DNA from: WLXB01 sp040221475
GTDB taxonomy: Bacteria; Pseudomonadota; Alphaproteobacteria; Rhodospirillales; Rhodospirillaceae
Assembly (NCBI GenBank): GCA_040221475.1
Contig: JAVKEJ010000058.1
Location: 186,001-250,000, forward strand
DNA: 64,000 bases
Reading direction: 5' to 3'
Part shown: positions 53,298 to 62,002 of the stretch, piece after piece
Layout: the number at the start of each line of letters is the position of its first letter
How positions within the stretch are numbered: position 1 is the stretch's first letter
Made by a program: the position numbers and the translations under genes
The notes under the pieces: generated by a model
What the model was told of the DNA's origin: nothing
The model's database searches: none
Seen by the model: only the letters and a program-made list of their open reading frames with translations

Positions 53298-54791
53298 CTA
53301 TGGGCTCGACCGGGTACGCAAAACAGCGTCGGTCCACGTCTCTATTTTGGCAGCGCGCTGGTCAGCAGAAATGGATGGTTCAAACACACGCTCAACACTT
53401 CGTAAGGTTTCTAACTCCTCCAAGGAGGAAACAACGCCCGCCCCTAAACCTGCTAATACTGCGGCCCCCCAGACACTGGCTTCAAGATTAGTTGGCCGTT
53501 CAATAGCAACGTCTAAGATATCGGCCAGGCTTTGCAGAAGCCAATCATTCGCCGCCATGCCACCATCGACCCGAAGCAGCGAAAGGGGATCACCGGTGTC
53601 TGCATGCATAGCATCCATGAGGTCTTTCATTTGAAAGCAAACAGCTTCCAACCCGGCACGTACAATATCAGCCTGTGTTGTGTCGCGCGTCAGACCATAT
53701 AACGCGCCGCGCGCATCTGGGTCCCAATGCGGCGCACCGAGACCAGTAAATGCGGGCACAAAAACAACCTTAATATTCGTGCTCGCCCGTGCGTGTTTAT
53801 CTGAGTCGGCCGCATGTTTCAGCCATCCCATTTCGTCGCGCATCCATTGCACAACGGTGCCCGCGTTGAACACGCTGCCTTCAACCGCGTAGGCCGTCTT
53901 GTTGTTTAAGCGATATCCAATCGTGGTCAGAAGTTTGTTTTGTGAAAGCGCGGCTTCCTCTCCGGTGTTTAACAACACAAAGGCACCTGTGCCAAAGGTG
54001 CTTTTTGCGAGGCCGGGCTGAAAACAACTTTGTCCTGTCAATGCACCTTGTTGGTCACCAACCAAGGCTGTGATCGGAAGTGGGCACCCAAACAAAGCCG
54101 ACACTGTTATACCGAAGTCGCTGGCCGTATCTTGCACGTCAGGTAACAGAGAACGAGGAATATTGAAGTGATTGAGTAACTCTTCATCCCACTTTTGCGT
54201 GTGAATGTTAAACAGCATTGTTCTGGAGGCATTTGTGGCGTCAGTCTTATGTGACTCGCCACCTGTCAAACGCCATAAGAGAAAAGTGTCTATGGTGCCG
54301 AAGGCGAGTTCGCCGCGTTCTGCGCGCGCCCGAATCTCGGGTGAGGCGTTTAAAATCCATTGAAGCTTCGTTGCAGAGAAATAGGAGTCTGGAATAAGGC
54401 CCGTCTTCTGCTGAATGACATCGGCATAACCCGAAGCAAATAAATCACGACAAATACCTGCCCCCCGCCGATCTTGCCAGACAATGGCGTTGCCAATGGG
54501 ATCACCACTATTACGATCCCAGACGACGGTTGTTTCACGTTGATTGGTGATGCCCAGGGTGGCGACGCGGCTCACATCACCGATCTCAGACAATACGGAC
54601 TGAACACAGTCTTTGACAGTTTGCCAGATTTCTTCCGGATTATGCTCTACCCAGCCATCTTTCGGATAAATCTGCGAGAACGGGCGTTGTGCGGCCGCGA
54701 CGGGCGATCCATGTAAATCGAAGACGATGGCACGGCTCGACGTTGTGCCTTGGTCGATAGCCAGCAAGAGTTTTTCTGAAGACAGAGTCAT
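53298..54791 (-). CDS. glpK: glycerol kinase
   Basis: 497 residues from the ATG at 54791; a TTG at 54800 is also in frame. AIDQGTTSSRAIVFDLHG, KDGWVEHNPEEIWQTV, VWQDRRGAGICRDL, GDQQGALTGQSCFQPGLAKS and FVPAFTGLGAPHWDPDARG are glycerol-kinase hallmarks of the FGGY family. It phosphorylates glycerol with ATP. No glycerol facilitator or glycerol-3-phosphate dehydrogenase is near, so it stands alone here. Confidence 0.96.
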   Translation of the reverse strand: MTLSSEKLLLAIDQGTTSSRAIVFDLHGSPVAAAQRPFSQIYPKDGWVEHNPEEIWQTVKDCVQSVLSEIGDVSRVATLGITNQRETTVVWDRNSGDPIGNAIVWQDRRGAGICRDLFASGYADVIQQKTGLIPDSYFSATKLQWILNASPEIRARAERGELAFGTIDTFLLWRLTGGESHKTDATNASRTMLFNIHTQKWDEELLNHFNIPRSLLPDVQDTASDFGITVSALFGCPLPITALVGDQQGALTGQSCFQPGLAKSTFGTGAFVLLNTGEEAALSQNKLLTTIGYRLNNKTAYAVEGSVFNAGTVVQWMRDEMGWLKHAADSDKHARASTNIKVVFVPAFTGLGAPHWDPDARGALYGLTRDTTQADIVRAGLEAVCFQMKDLMDAMHADTGDPLSLLRVDGGMAANDWLLQSLADILDVAIERPTNLEASVWGAAVLAGLGAGVVSSLEELETLRSVERVFEPSISADQRAAKIETWTDAVLRTRSSP

Positions 54792-54819
54792 CGCACCCAA
54801 GTCACGGCTTTCGGCGTGG

Positions 54820-55434
54820 TCATGTTTTTTTTGCCATTATGTTTTTTTCAATATCTTCTGCGGTCGAAAGATCTTGTGGCGTATTGATATTGAAGAACGG
54901 GTCAAACGCCGAGGCCTCCCAGTTCACGGTTGCCACGCTATACCCAGACTGAAACTCTTGCACAGACTGAGTTCCATTGTTTAAAAAATTTTCCAATGGA
55001 GCGCTAAGTGATGGCGTCCATGCTGCGACAGGGTAATGGGTTTGCCTTCCAGAGCTGGCCACCGCCACATCAGCCTCTTGGCCTGTCAGCCTTTCAATCA
55101 GATCTGTTGGAATAAAGGGTAAATCCACAGGTGTTGTGATCACCCAGTTCGGTTGCGGGTCTTGTTCGCTGGCCCAGTGTAAGGCTGCCGCAATGCCGCC
55201 CAAAGGCCCCATTTTGGGTGCTGGGCGATCATAGAGTAACGGTAACCCATAGTCCTTAGCCCAAGAGTTTTCTGGCTGCACACTTAGAGCAATGTGCTGG
55301 CAGTGCGGTTTGAGAGCGGCAATGCATCTGTCGATCAATCGCCTGCCATGAACTGATATGAGGGCTTTATCGCGACCGCCCAAACGACGCGCCCGACCAC
55401 CGGCAAGAACAACGGCAACGACAGAGATCTTCAT
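54820..55434 (-). CDS. mobA: molybdenum cofactor guanylyltransferase
   Basis: 204 residues from the ATG at 55434. VVLAGGRARRLGGRDKALIS is the GTP-binding signature, and PVDLPFIPTDLIERL the metal-binding part. MobA adds GMP to molybdopterin to make the bis-MGD cofactor used by DMSO-reductase-type enzymes. Such enzymes are not in this window. Confidence 0.93.
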   Translation of the reverse strand: MKISVVAVVLAGGRARRLGGRDKALISVHGRRLIDRCIAALKPHCQHIALSVQPENSWAKDYGLPLLYDRPAPKMGPLGGIAAALHWASEQDPQPNWVITTPVDLPFIPTDLIERLTGQEADVAVASSGRQTHYPVAAWTPSLSAPLENFLNNGTQSVQEFQSGYSVATVNWEASAFDPFFNINTPQDLSTAEDIEKNIMAKKT

Positions 55435-55518
55435 GTCATGAGGATGCGGCTGCGTTGTTCCCGCGTCAACGTCCAAGCCAAATTCAGCGGCGATTCAATC
55501 GCATCAGTTATCTAGATT

Positions 55519-57525
55519 TTAAGCAACTTGACCGATGTCAGTCTTTTCTTCCGACGTTTCGCCGTTGAGGAAGGCATCCCAGTCAAAGTCATCTTCGGTG
55601 TCTGTAATGTTAAAGCTCTGTGCCCACACGGGATCAAATGTCTGTTTGTCGCTGGCGTCTTTCATCTGCTTTTCCGCCCGCACCAAATTGCGCTCGGTCA
55701 CCGTGGCCATGCGGCCTGCGCCATGCTCACCGTAGACAGTCAAGGCGGCCCGGAAAGCTTCGGATGACTGACGCATGTACTCCCACTCGCCTGTATGCTT
55801 GGCCAGCAGAAACAACGCAGAGCCAAGGGTGTTTTGAATAGCGGCCCATTGTAGGGGTGCGGTGTCTGGGGTGCGCACTTGAAGTGCGCTCACACAGGAT
55901 CTGACGGAGTGTTGCAGGACAGGTACGCTACGGACGTTGTCGCCATAGACCTGAAGAATTTGTGCCAGCGTATTCATGATCTCAGACCAGCGAATAGGAT
56001 GAGCATATTTGTCGAACACTTGGCGTGCGGCTTGGCAGGATTGGATGGCTTCGCGCAAGACTTCGTCATCGCCTTCGGCCATGTCAATTTTGTAAAGCAC
56101 GCCGCCAAGGCGATACTTCATCATGCCCCACTCAAAGGCTTGAGTGCGCCTGGAAATATGCATCAATGCTTTGCGGTAGGCGGTCGCCGTATCTTTAAGG
56201 GTGTCTAGATCATTGTCGCGTTCGGCGACGATTTGAAGCGTCAAGCCCAGTTGCTGGTGGAGGTGACCGAGGGCACGTTCATCTTCAGAGGGTGTTTTCT
56301 CAATTGCCGCGCGCCAACTTTCGATCGCCGTATGAAACCAAGTGCGATCCCCACTCAGTTGAGCTGCGATCGCTGCTGCATTGCCATAGCAAGATAAAAT
56401 GCTGGCCTGTTCATGGCTGTCCATTGCCATGGAGGGCTCAAGACCCAATGTGCGTCCGGATGTCGCCAGTGAAGGAAGTGCAGATTTGAGAATGCGGCCT
56501 TGTGCGATGCTGCGTGGGTCTACGGCGGATAGCACGACAGACCTGATCAGTGCTGTCCATTCTGTATAAAAATCGACCGGGATTGTCAGGGCGTGATGAG
56601 GCTTAAAGCGGCCTGGCCGCTCACCAGGGCTAGAGGCCATGGCGACGAACCGAAGTTGAATTGACCGTCCCGTTTCATCCACAAAGGCCCAAACTAAAAG
56701 GTCTGCATTCTTTTCGGTCAGCCAGCGGCGGCCTTCCCGGGTGGCTCTTACCAGGACATCATCATTTGGTCCGGTTGGGCTACTGTCGGCCAGCCCGGGG
56801 ACCATACGGGCCAGATCTCGATCAACAGACTCAACACGCACCCCAGGAACTTCGCTCAGGGCTTCAACGATCATGCCGTGCTGCATATCTTCGTAATCGT
56901 CGTAGACTTTGCCCACCAGAATCAGGATGTCCTGAGGGGGGGGTGCTTTACGGGTTTTCCCTGGGCGGCGAGTCGGGTCTTTGACGACAGCATCGACAAT
57001 GCGCTCGAAGAGATTTGGTTTGCGCTCTCCTACCAGGTTAACCGGCATAGGCCGCCCCATACCTGCTGGCCTAATCGCTGGAGTGGACTCTTCAGGGGAT
57101 GTCACGACGACCGGTAACCGCGCCCCTTGTACCGCAGCTTTAATCGCGTCGCCGCGGGTGAGCGGGTCGTCATTGTTGCGTAGGGTTTTGGCAAGCTTAG
57201 ACATCACCTTAAAGGCTGTATCCGGCTCTAGCTCGACCCGACGGAGAAACTCTGCCCTTGGAATGGCATGAACGGTGACCTCGGTTTTCGCGCGGGCAGA
57301 GTTATGCCGTGGGCTTTTGTCCAGAATTCCCATTTCGCCGAACAGCTCCCCATCACCCAAAATGGCGTGAGTGACCGGGCCTTCAGGTCCTGCACCAAAC
57401 AGTTCAACGGTTCCGCTGATAATTTCGAAAGCCCAACGGCTTTCTTCACCTTCAGAATAAATTATGTTGTTTGCGCTGTATGTTTTGGTAACGGTCTGCA
57501 CCGCGTCGCCTCCGTGCATGGGCAT
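55519..57525 (-). CDS. cyclic-nucleotide-binding / TPR-like protein
   Basis: 668 residues. Residues about 10-130 are a cNMP-binding domain: SEGEESRWAFEIISGTVELF and the phosphate-binding cassette GELFGEMGILDKSPRHNSAR. A middle alpha/beta domain (about 190-345: ILILVGKVYDDYEDMQHGMI, KNADLLVWAFVDETGRSIQL) is followed by TPR-like helices (about 375-640). No DNA-binding HTH is present, so it is not a Crp regulator; it may be a cAMP- or cGMP-responsive scaffold. The cassette lacks the classic RTA triplet, so cyclic nucleotide binding needs testing. Partner unknown. Confidence 0.78.
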   Translation of the reverse strand: MPMHGGDAVQTVTKTYSANNIIYSEGEESRWAFEIISGTVELFGAGPEGPVTHAILGDGELFGEMGILDKSPRHNSARAKTEVTVHAIPRAEFLRRVELEPDTAFKVMSKLAKTLRNNDDPLTRGDAIKAAVQGARLPVVVTSPEESTPAIRPAGMGRPMPVNLVGERKPNLFERIVDAVVKDPTRRPGKTRKAPPPQDILILVGKVYDDYEDMQHGMIVEALSEVPGVRVESVDRDLARMVPGLADSSPTGPNDDVLVRATREGRRWLTEKNADLLVWAFVDETGRSIQLRFVAMASSPGERPGRFKPHHALTIPVDFYTEWTALIRSVVLSAVDPRSIAQGRILKSALPSLATSGRTLGLEPSMAMDSHEQASILSCYGNAAAIAAQLSGDRTWFHTAIESWRAAIEKTPSEDERALGHLHQQLGLTLQIVAERDNDLDTLKDTATAYRKALMHISRRTQAFEWGMMKYRLGGVLYKIDMAEGDDEVLREAIQSCQAARQVFDKYAHPIRWSEIMNTLAQILQVYGDNVRSVPVLQHSVRSCVSALQVRTPDTAPLQWAAIQNTLGSALFLLAKHTGEWEYMRQSSEAFRAALTVYGEHGAGRMATVTERNLVRAEKQMKDASDKQTFDPVWAQSFNITDTEDDFDWDAFLNGETSEEKTDIGQVA

Positions 57526-57679
57526 TTAAGCCCTATCAAGTGTTGGCGACAGTCTCGGGCAAGGGCTGTTAACAAGCTCTTAAATGAGGGCATCAAAATG
57601 CCTGAGTTCGTGAGAAAAGTGTTTGGCATTTCGCAATGCGTTGATTCCCAAGGCAGATTCAGTCTTTGCTAATTACCAT

Positions 57680-57691
57680 ATGTATATGCAC
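57680..57691 (+). promoter_or_regulatory. ATGTATATGCAC motif beyond the 3' end of the marR gene
   Basis: The 12 bases ATGTATATGCAC followed by CTTAA recur, inverted, in the marR promoter (58199-58210). Two copies around one MarR gene suggest a binding site; this one lies about 33 bp past its stop. Function inferred. Confidence 0.35.
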
Positions 57692-57723
57692 CTTAACCTG
57701 CATCAATTGAGGTTCATTTACCC

Positions 57724-58194
57724 CTAATCGAGGTTAGCAGGTCCCAGGTAAGAGGCTTTTTCGAGGGCCGTCAGCATGTTCTGGACGGTTTCTCCGCCCA
57801 GTTTCTTGGCCACCAGGCTTTGCGCCTGTTGCCATAAGGGTAAAGCTTGATCCAAAGCGACCGCCCCCTCGGCTGTAAGCTCTATGAGCTTAATCCGCCC
57901 ATCTTCAGAGCTTGGGGATTGTGAAATAAAACCAGACTTTAGAAGCGGTTTAATGGTGCGGGAGAGTGTTGTGGAGTCGCTCACCAGGGCATCAGAGAGC
58001 TCCCCAATCCGAATCGGCCCACGGCTGTTTACCACCATTAAGAGGCTGAGTTGCGTCGCTTTCAGACCTGTGGGAGCCAGAAGTTTATCGAAGATCTGGG
58101 TGATCGCGCGTGACGCTTTGCGAGTGTGAAAGCATAGACAAACCTCAATCGCTTGTAGCGCGAGGTCGGACTTTGGAGTGTTATCGTGGCTCAT
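57724..58194 (-). CDS. MarR-family transcriptional regulator
   Basis: 156 residues. The winged HTH of MarR is plain: LKATQLSLLMVVNSRGPIRI, GELSDALVSDSTTLSRTIKP and SSEDGRIKLIELTAEG. Such proteins usually repress nearby genes until a small, often aromatic, ligand binds. It is the nearest regulator to the catabolic operon at 58.7-64 kb. A dyad at 58195-58215 abuts its start codon. Confidence 0.92.
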   Translation of the reverse strand: MSHDNTPKSDLALQAIEVCLCFHTRKASRAITQIFDKLLAPTGLKATQLSLLMVVNSRGPIRIGELSDALVSDSTTLSRTIKPLLKSGFISQSPSSEDGRIKLIELTAEGAVALDQALPLWQQAQSLVAKKLGGETVQNMLTALEKASYLGPANLD

Positions 58195-58215
58195 TTAAGT
58201 GCATATACATCTTAA
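58195..58215. promoter_or_regulatory. candidate MarR operator
   Basis: TTAAG and CTTAA flank an AT-rich centre containing the inverse of ATGTATATGCAC. It touches the marR start codon, so binding would block marR itself. The 12-base core recurs at 57680. Confidence 0.45.
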
Positions 58216-58248
58216 AAGGCCACGACGGAACCATTCTCCGCTGTTTCA

Positions 58249-58509
58249 TCAGTGATTTGCGACAGTTTCTTGCTTGATGGCGCCTGAGTATAATCGGGCC
58301 GTCTTTTCGCCGTGGGTTGCTAAAACGTATGGCTTGCCATTGGAGTCGGTTTCAAAGGACATTTGAATCTCGCCGGACTCGACAGCTGAAATCGCCTGTC
58401 CTTCATCTAATTCAAATGCTCTTGAGATTCCTCCCATAAGAGCAGCAATCTCTTCAAACATTTCTCTGTTCGCTTGGTCTTCGTTTTGCTGATCAAGTGT
58501 TTCGCTCAT
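58249..58509 (-). CDS. unknown small acidic protein
   Basis: 86 residues from the ATG at 58509. No signal or membrane segment. MFEEIAALMGGISRAFELDE and SFETDSNGKPYVLATHGEKT suggest a small alpha+beta protein; family not recognised. It lies between marR and the operon, on marR's strand, and could be cotranscribed with marR. Confidence 0.6.
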   Translation of the reverse strand: MSETLDQQNEDQANREMFEEIAALMGGISRAFELDEGQAISAVESGEIQMSFETDSNGKPYVLATHGEKTARLYSGAIKQETVANH

Positions 58510-58610
58510 CACGACTCCATGTTAGCAGAGTTTATTCAGGCCAGAGAGGTTGCTGCTTAAACGCTGCAGATATTCACCCGCCGGACAGTCCACCCTTTTG
58601 ATGCGCTCTG

Positions 58611-58669
58611 TTCAATTCAATCCGCACTATATTGAATTCAAACACGATATACAGGTTTCAAACGATATA
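58611..58669. promoter_or_regulatory. repeat-rich promoter region of the catabolic operon
   Basis: TTCAATTCAA (58611-58620) and the palindrome TTGAATTCAA (58632-58641) are followed by two related direct repeats, TTCAAACACGATATA (58637-58651) and TTCAAACGATATA (58657-58669), ending 9 bp before the first ATG. One or more are likely operator or promoter parts. No copy of the MarR motif is visible here. Confidence 0.45.
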
Positions 58670-58678
58670 GGGGAGCGC

Positions 58679-59452
58679 ATGCCTGATACTGCAACAGCTC
58701 AAGAGTTAAGCGACGTTCTTGGATACCGCGCCAAAGTCGGCATTCTGGTTCCAGCCAGCAATACAATTGTGGAGCCTGAAATGGCGGCCATGCAGCCTCC
58801 GGGGGTGACGAATCATGTCTCCCGTATGAGCCGCGTTAACCGCCCCGCTCATGATCTTGAAAAGTATAAAAAATTCCTTGGCGCTTCCGTCGACATGGAT
58901 CTCGCGATTGATGTTCTCACGGCTTGTGCGCCAGACGTGATTGTACATGGCCATTCAGTTGACAGTTTAGCCAAGGGACTCGCCGGGGCTGCGGCCATGC
59001 GGGCACACATGGAGGCCCTCAGCGGTGGCATTCCAGCGGTTTTGCCCGCTCATGCTCTGCTCAAGGCCCTCGATGTTCTGGGTCAGCCAAAGAACCTTGG
59101 TATTCTAACTCCATGGATGCCCCCAGCTGATGAAGCCTGTCAGGCGTTCTTCAATGAAGCGGGCTATAATGTGCTTGCCATCAAAGGCCTCCAGCATCCA
59201 ACGCCATTGCATATCGCAACGGCGACGCCAGAGACCCTCAACGCGGCTGTGGACGAAATCAACGTCGAGGGTGTCGATTGCATCATTAAGGTGGGCACCA
59301 ACTCTTCAATGTCCTTTCTCGTTGAGGAGATGGAGAAGCGTCTGGGCAAGCCGGTGTTAACGGTGAATGTTGTCACGTACTGGGCTGGTCTGCGTCACAT
59401 TGGTATTGAGGACCGTCTTAAAGGGTTCGGTCAACTGGCCGCAAACCATTAG
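58679..59452 (+). CDS. Asp/Glu racemase-superfamily protein, maleate-isomerase/AMDase-like
   Basis: 257 residues from the ATG at 58679 with GGGGAG upstream. VGILVPASNTIVEPEMAAM and KRLGKPVLTVNVVTYWAGLR match the maleate isomerase / arylmalonate decarboxylase branch. That branch uses one or two catalytic Cys; at the matching places here I read His92 (VIVHGHSVDS) and Gly206 (IKVGTNSSM). The other cysteines (83, 154, 201) are elsewhere. The reaction may differ, or the alignment by eye may be off. It starts the operon that continues with DUF1330 and the TRAP transporter. Confidence 0.8.
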   Translation: MPDTATAQELSDVLGYRAKVGILVPASNTIVEPEMAAMQPPGVTNHVSRMSRVNRPAHDLEKYKKFLGASVDMDLAIDVLTACAPDVIVHGHSVDSLAKGLAGAAAMRAHMEALSGGIPAVLPAHALLKALDVLGQPKNLGILTPWMPPADEACQAFFNEAGYNVLAIKGLQHPTPLHIATATPETLNAAVDEINVEGVDCIIKVGTNSSMSFLVEEMEKRLGKPVLTVNVVTYWAGLRHIGIEDRLKGFGQLAANH

Positions 59453-59569
59453 CTCTGATACATAGGAAGCTCTTACACCCTCTTGCCCCAAAAATTTGGG
59501 CAAGCACCTTCAAGTTTCGTCCTGTCAGATATCTGGCGGGGCGAGGGTATTCTCAGTCAAAGGAGAGAC

Positions 59570-59869
59570 ATGATGGCAGGTTACATCGTTGCGGTTGCGC
59601 GTATTGATAAAATGACCGATGGACTCAAATCGTACATTGAGAAATCCGCAAAACTTTCGGCTGAATATGGCGCAGAATATGTCGTTCGCGGCCCAGCCAA
59701 AGAAGTGGTGGAGGGCGATTATCTGGCAGGCCGCAGCGTCGTGGTCTCAAAGTTTGAGACCCTTGAAAAAGCAGAAGCCATGTACAAGTCTGATGCCTAT
59801 CAAAACGAGATTAAGCCGCTGCGTGAAGGCTCAGGTGTTTACGACATTGCTATCTTTGAAGGGCCGTAA
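59570..59869 (+). CDS. DUF1330 protein
   Basis: 99 residues from the ATG at 59570 with AAAGGAGAGA upstream. GYIVAVARIDKMTDGLKSYI, YLAGRSVVVSKFETLEKAEA and SDAYQNEIKPLREG fit DUF1330, a dimeric ferredoxin-like fold related to small monooxygenases and isomerases. No reaction is known. It is inside the catabolic operon, 4 bp before the DctP-like gene. Confidence 0.88.
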   Translation: MMAGYIVAVARIDKMTDGLKSYIEKSAKLSAEYGAEYVVRGPAKEVVEGDYLAGRSVVVSKFETLEKAEAMYKSDAYQNEIKPLREGSGVYDIAIFEGP

Positions 59870-59873
59870 GCCT

Positions 59874-60902
59874 GTGACACATAAACGTCGTTTATCTCTG
59901 GGCGCGGCGTGTTTTGTTGCGCTTTCCAGCCTACCGGCAGTCGCAGAAACGCAATGGAATGTCTCAATGTGGGGTGCCAGCCGTGCTGTAACGGTTGCCA
60001 TAGAATACTTGGCGGATCAAGTTGAAGCGCGTACCGATGCCGATTTCAAAATGGTTGTCCATTTTGGTGAGGCGATTTCTCCTGCCCGTGAAAACATCGA
60101 TGGTATAGCCATTGGTGCTTTTGAAGCGGCGCATATTTGTCCATCTTATCATCCCGGTAAAACGCCAGCCCTTCTTGCTTTAGAGTTACCGTTCTTGCCC
60201 TTTGATACCATGCGGGCAGCGCACAAGGTGGCTTTAAAAACCCACAGCCATCCCGTTATTGAAGAAGAACTGAGCCAGTTTAATGCCAGGGTTCTCCAGC
60301 ATGTGATTGCCCCCCGGTATGAGTTTATGGGGCGCGGTGAACCTCCTGAAACTTTCGATGCTTGGCAGGGTATGCGTGTCCGCGCGCCTGGGGCCATTGG
60401 TGATGGCGTCCGTGCGCTCGGTGCACGCCCAACCTCTGTGCCAGCGCCTGAGATTTATACCAGTTTAGAACGTCGTCTGTTTGATGCCGCAGCGTTACCG
60501 TTTTCCTATACCTTCGCGAGCTATCGCATTCATGAAGTGTCCGATTGGTATACCTTCAATATGAATATCGCGATCCCCAGCTGCGTCATTCTGGTGAGTC
60601 GTGATGCCTGGGCCGCCTTGCCCAATGAGTATCAGGTATTGATTGAGGAGATTAATGCCGAAGCATATGAGCTGCAATTTGAGGCGCTGGCAGATGCAGA
60701 TACCGCTTGGATTCCTGAGTTTGATCAACGCGGTCTTAAGCGGGTGATTTATGATGAACAGGCGCTGCAAGCATTCAAAACTGAAACCGCACAACCGCTG
60801 TGGACGGATTGGGTCAAGCGCTACAGTCGGCGTTTTGCGGCTCAAGAATATCTGGATTTCATCATCGAAGAAGCCACTCTGGCCAATATGATGGAGAACT
60901 GA
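59874..60902 (+). CDS. dctP: TRAP transporter substrate-binding protein, DctP family
   Basis: 342 residues from a GTG at 59874, 4 bp after the DUF1330 stop. The frame is open from 59619, but upstream of the GTG that frame runs through the DUF1330 gene. A signal peptide (THKRRLSLGAACFVALSSLP) precedes DctP-type segments: IEYLADQVEARTDADFKMVV, DAWQGMRVRAPG and EVSDWYTFNMNIAIPSCVIL. It would catch an organic acid in the periplasm for the DctQ/DctM permease encoded downstream. Confidence 0.9.
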   Translation: MTHKRRLSLGAACFVALSSLPAVAETQWNVSMWGASRAVTVAIEYLADQVEARTDADFKMVVHFGEAISPARENIDGIAIGAFEAAHICPSYHPGKTPALLALELPFLPFDTMRAAHKVALKTHSHPVIEEELSQFNARVLQHVIAPRYEFMGRGEPPETFDAWQGMRVRAPGAIGDGVRALGARPTSVPAPEIYTSLERRLFDAAALPFSYTFASYRIHEVSDWYTFNMNIAIPSCVILVSRDAWAALPNEYQVLIEEINAEAYELQFEALADADTAWIPEFDQRGLKRVIYDEQALQAFKTETAQPLWTDWVKRYSRRFAAQEYLDFIIEEATLANMMEN

Positions 60903-60904
60903 TC

Positions 60905-61303
60905 TTGCCGCGTCAGTCTATTGGCCCTGTAGGCCAACTCCCTGACGGTGCAACAAATCCTATCAGCCCTGCCGTGCGTGCGGGTGACTTTGTATTCATT
61001 TCTGGCCTTATGCCCAAGGGTCCAGATGGTCAAATTACGACAGGTGGTATTACAGCTCAAACAAAGATCGTCATGGAACGACTCCGTACAGTTCTTGAAA
61101 CTGCAGACTGCAGTTTTGGGGATGTTGTGAAGTGTACGGTTTGGATTACAGACGCGAAAAATTTCAAAGCGTTTAACAGCATCTATGAGTCCTACTTCTT
61201 AGGTGCGCCACCAGCACGGTCCGCGGTACGCTGCGATCTTCTGTTGGAGGGAGCTCTCCTCGAATTGGAAGCGCTCTGCTATAAGCCAGTGTTAACGGAT
61301 TAA
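60905..61303 (+). CDS. RidA-family deaminase
   Basis: 132 residues from a TTG at 60905, preceded by GGAG. GPVGQLPDGATNPISPAVRA, FISGLMPKGPDGQITTGG and GAPPARSAVRCDLLLEGALL with the catalytic Arg in ARSAV match RidA/YjgF enzymes, which hydrolyse reactive enamines or imines to 2-oxo acids. Being inside a transport/catabolic operon, it may deaminate an intermediate of the imported compound. It overlaps nothing and sits between dctP and dctQ. Confidence 0.9.
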   Translation: MPRQSIGPVGQLPDGATNPISPAVRAGDFVFISGLMPKGPDGQITTGGITAQTKIVMERLRTVLETADCSFGDVVKCTVWITDAKNFKAFNSIYESYFLGAPPARSAVRCDLLLEGALLELEALCYKPVLTD

Positions 61304-61364
61304 GTTAACGTCTCTTCGACCGCATTCAATTGAGGCGGATTCATCTTAATATAGGAAAGTTAGA

Positions 61365-62000
61365 GTGGTGCGATCTCAAGAAGTTCCGATCGGTTCTCTT
61401 GCCAGTGTTCATCGGCTTTGGTCCCGCCTTGAAGATGTCTGTGCCGCAGCGGCTGGGGTACTGATAGCAATTGCTATGTGCCTCACGGTTGTTGAGGTCC
61501 TCAGCCGTAAACTGCTCAATGCCCCACTCCCTGGTGTTATTGATATGTTTGATTTGGGCATGGCGGCCGTTGCGTTTTTGGGCGCGTCCCAGTGTCAAAG
61601 ATTAGGCGGCCATGTTCGCATGGAGCTCGTTGTCCGCCGTCTGAACGGACGCCCCCTATGGTGCGTGGAATCACTCACTGCGTTGTTAGCGCTTTGTTTC
61701 ATCGTAGCTGTCTGCATTGCTAGTTTTGAAGCTGTAACGCGGGCGTACCGTGTTTCTGACTCGACCATGGATTTGTTGCTTCCGGTCTGGCCAGCCAAAC
61801 TGCTCGTGTCCATTGCGTTAACGGTGCTGTCAGGCCGCCTCGCTTTGCAGTTTATCGACTCCCTGCGTCTAATCGTAAATCCCGACGCTGTGCCGATTGC
61901 TGCGTTGAAAGCTGTGTCTGTTGAAGAGCATGCTCGCGAAGAAATAGAAGAAGCGATTGGGACGCTCGAGTCAGATGCCTCTAACGGCAAGGGACAATAG
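61365..62000 (+). CDS. dctQ: TRAP transporter small permease, DctQ family
   Basis: 211 residues with a GTG start. Four hydrophobic segments with AGVLIAIAMCLTVVEVLSRK, GVIDMFDLGMAAVAFLGASQ and WPAKLLVSIALTVLSGRLAL are typical of DctQ. The C-terminal 35 residues form an acidic cytoplasmic tail (VEEHAREEIEEAIGTLESD). It pairs with DctM just downstream (2 bp). Confidence 0.9.
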   Translation: MVRSQEVPIGSLASVHRLWSRLEDVCAAAAGVLIAIAMCLTVVEVLSRKLLNAPLPGVIDMFDLGMAAVAFLGASQCQRLGGHVRMELVVRRLNGRPLWCVESLTALLALCFIVAVCIASFEAVTRAYRVSDSTMDLLLPVWPAKLLVSIALTVLSGRLALQFIDSLRLIVNPDAVPIAALKAVSVEEHAREEIEEAIGTLESDASNGKGQ

Positions 62001-62002
62001 GC

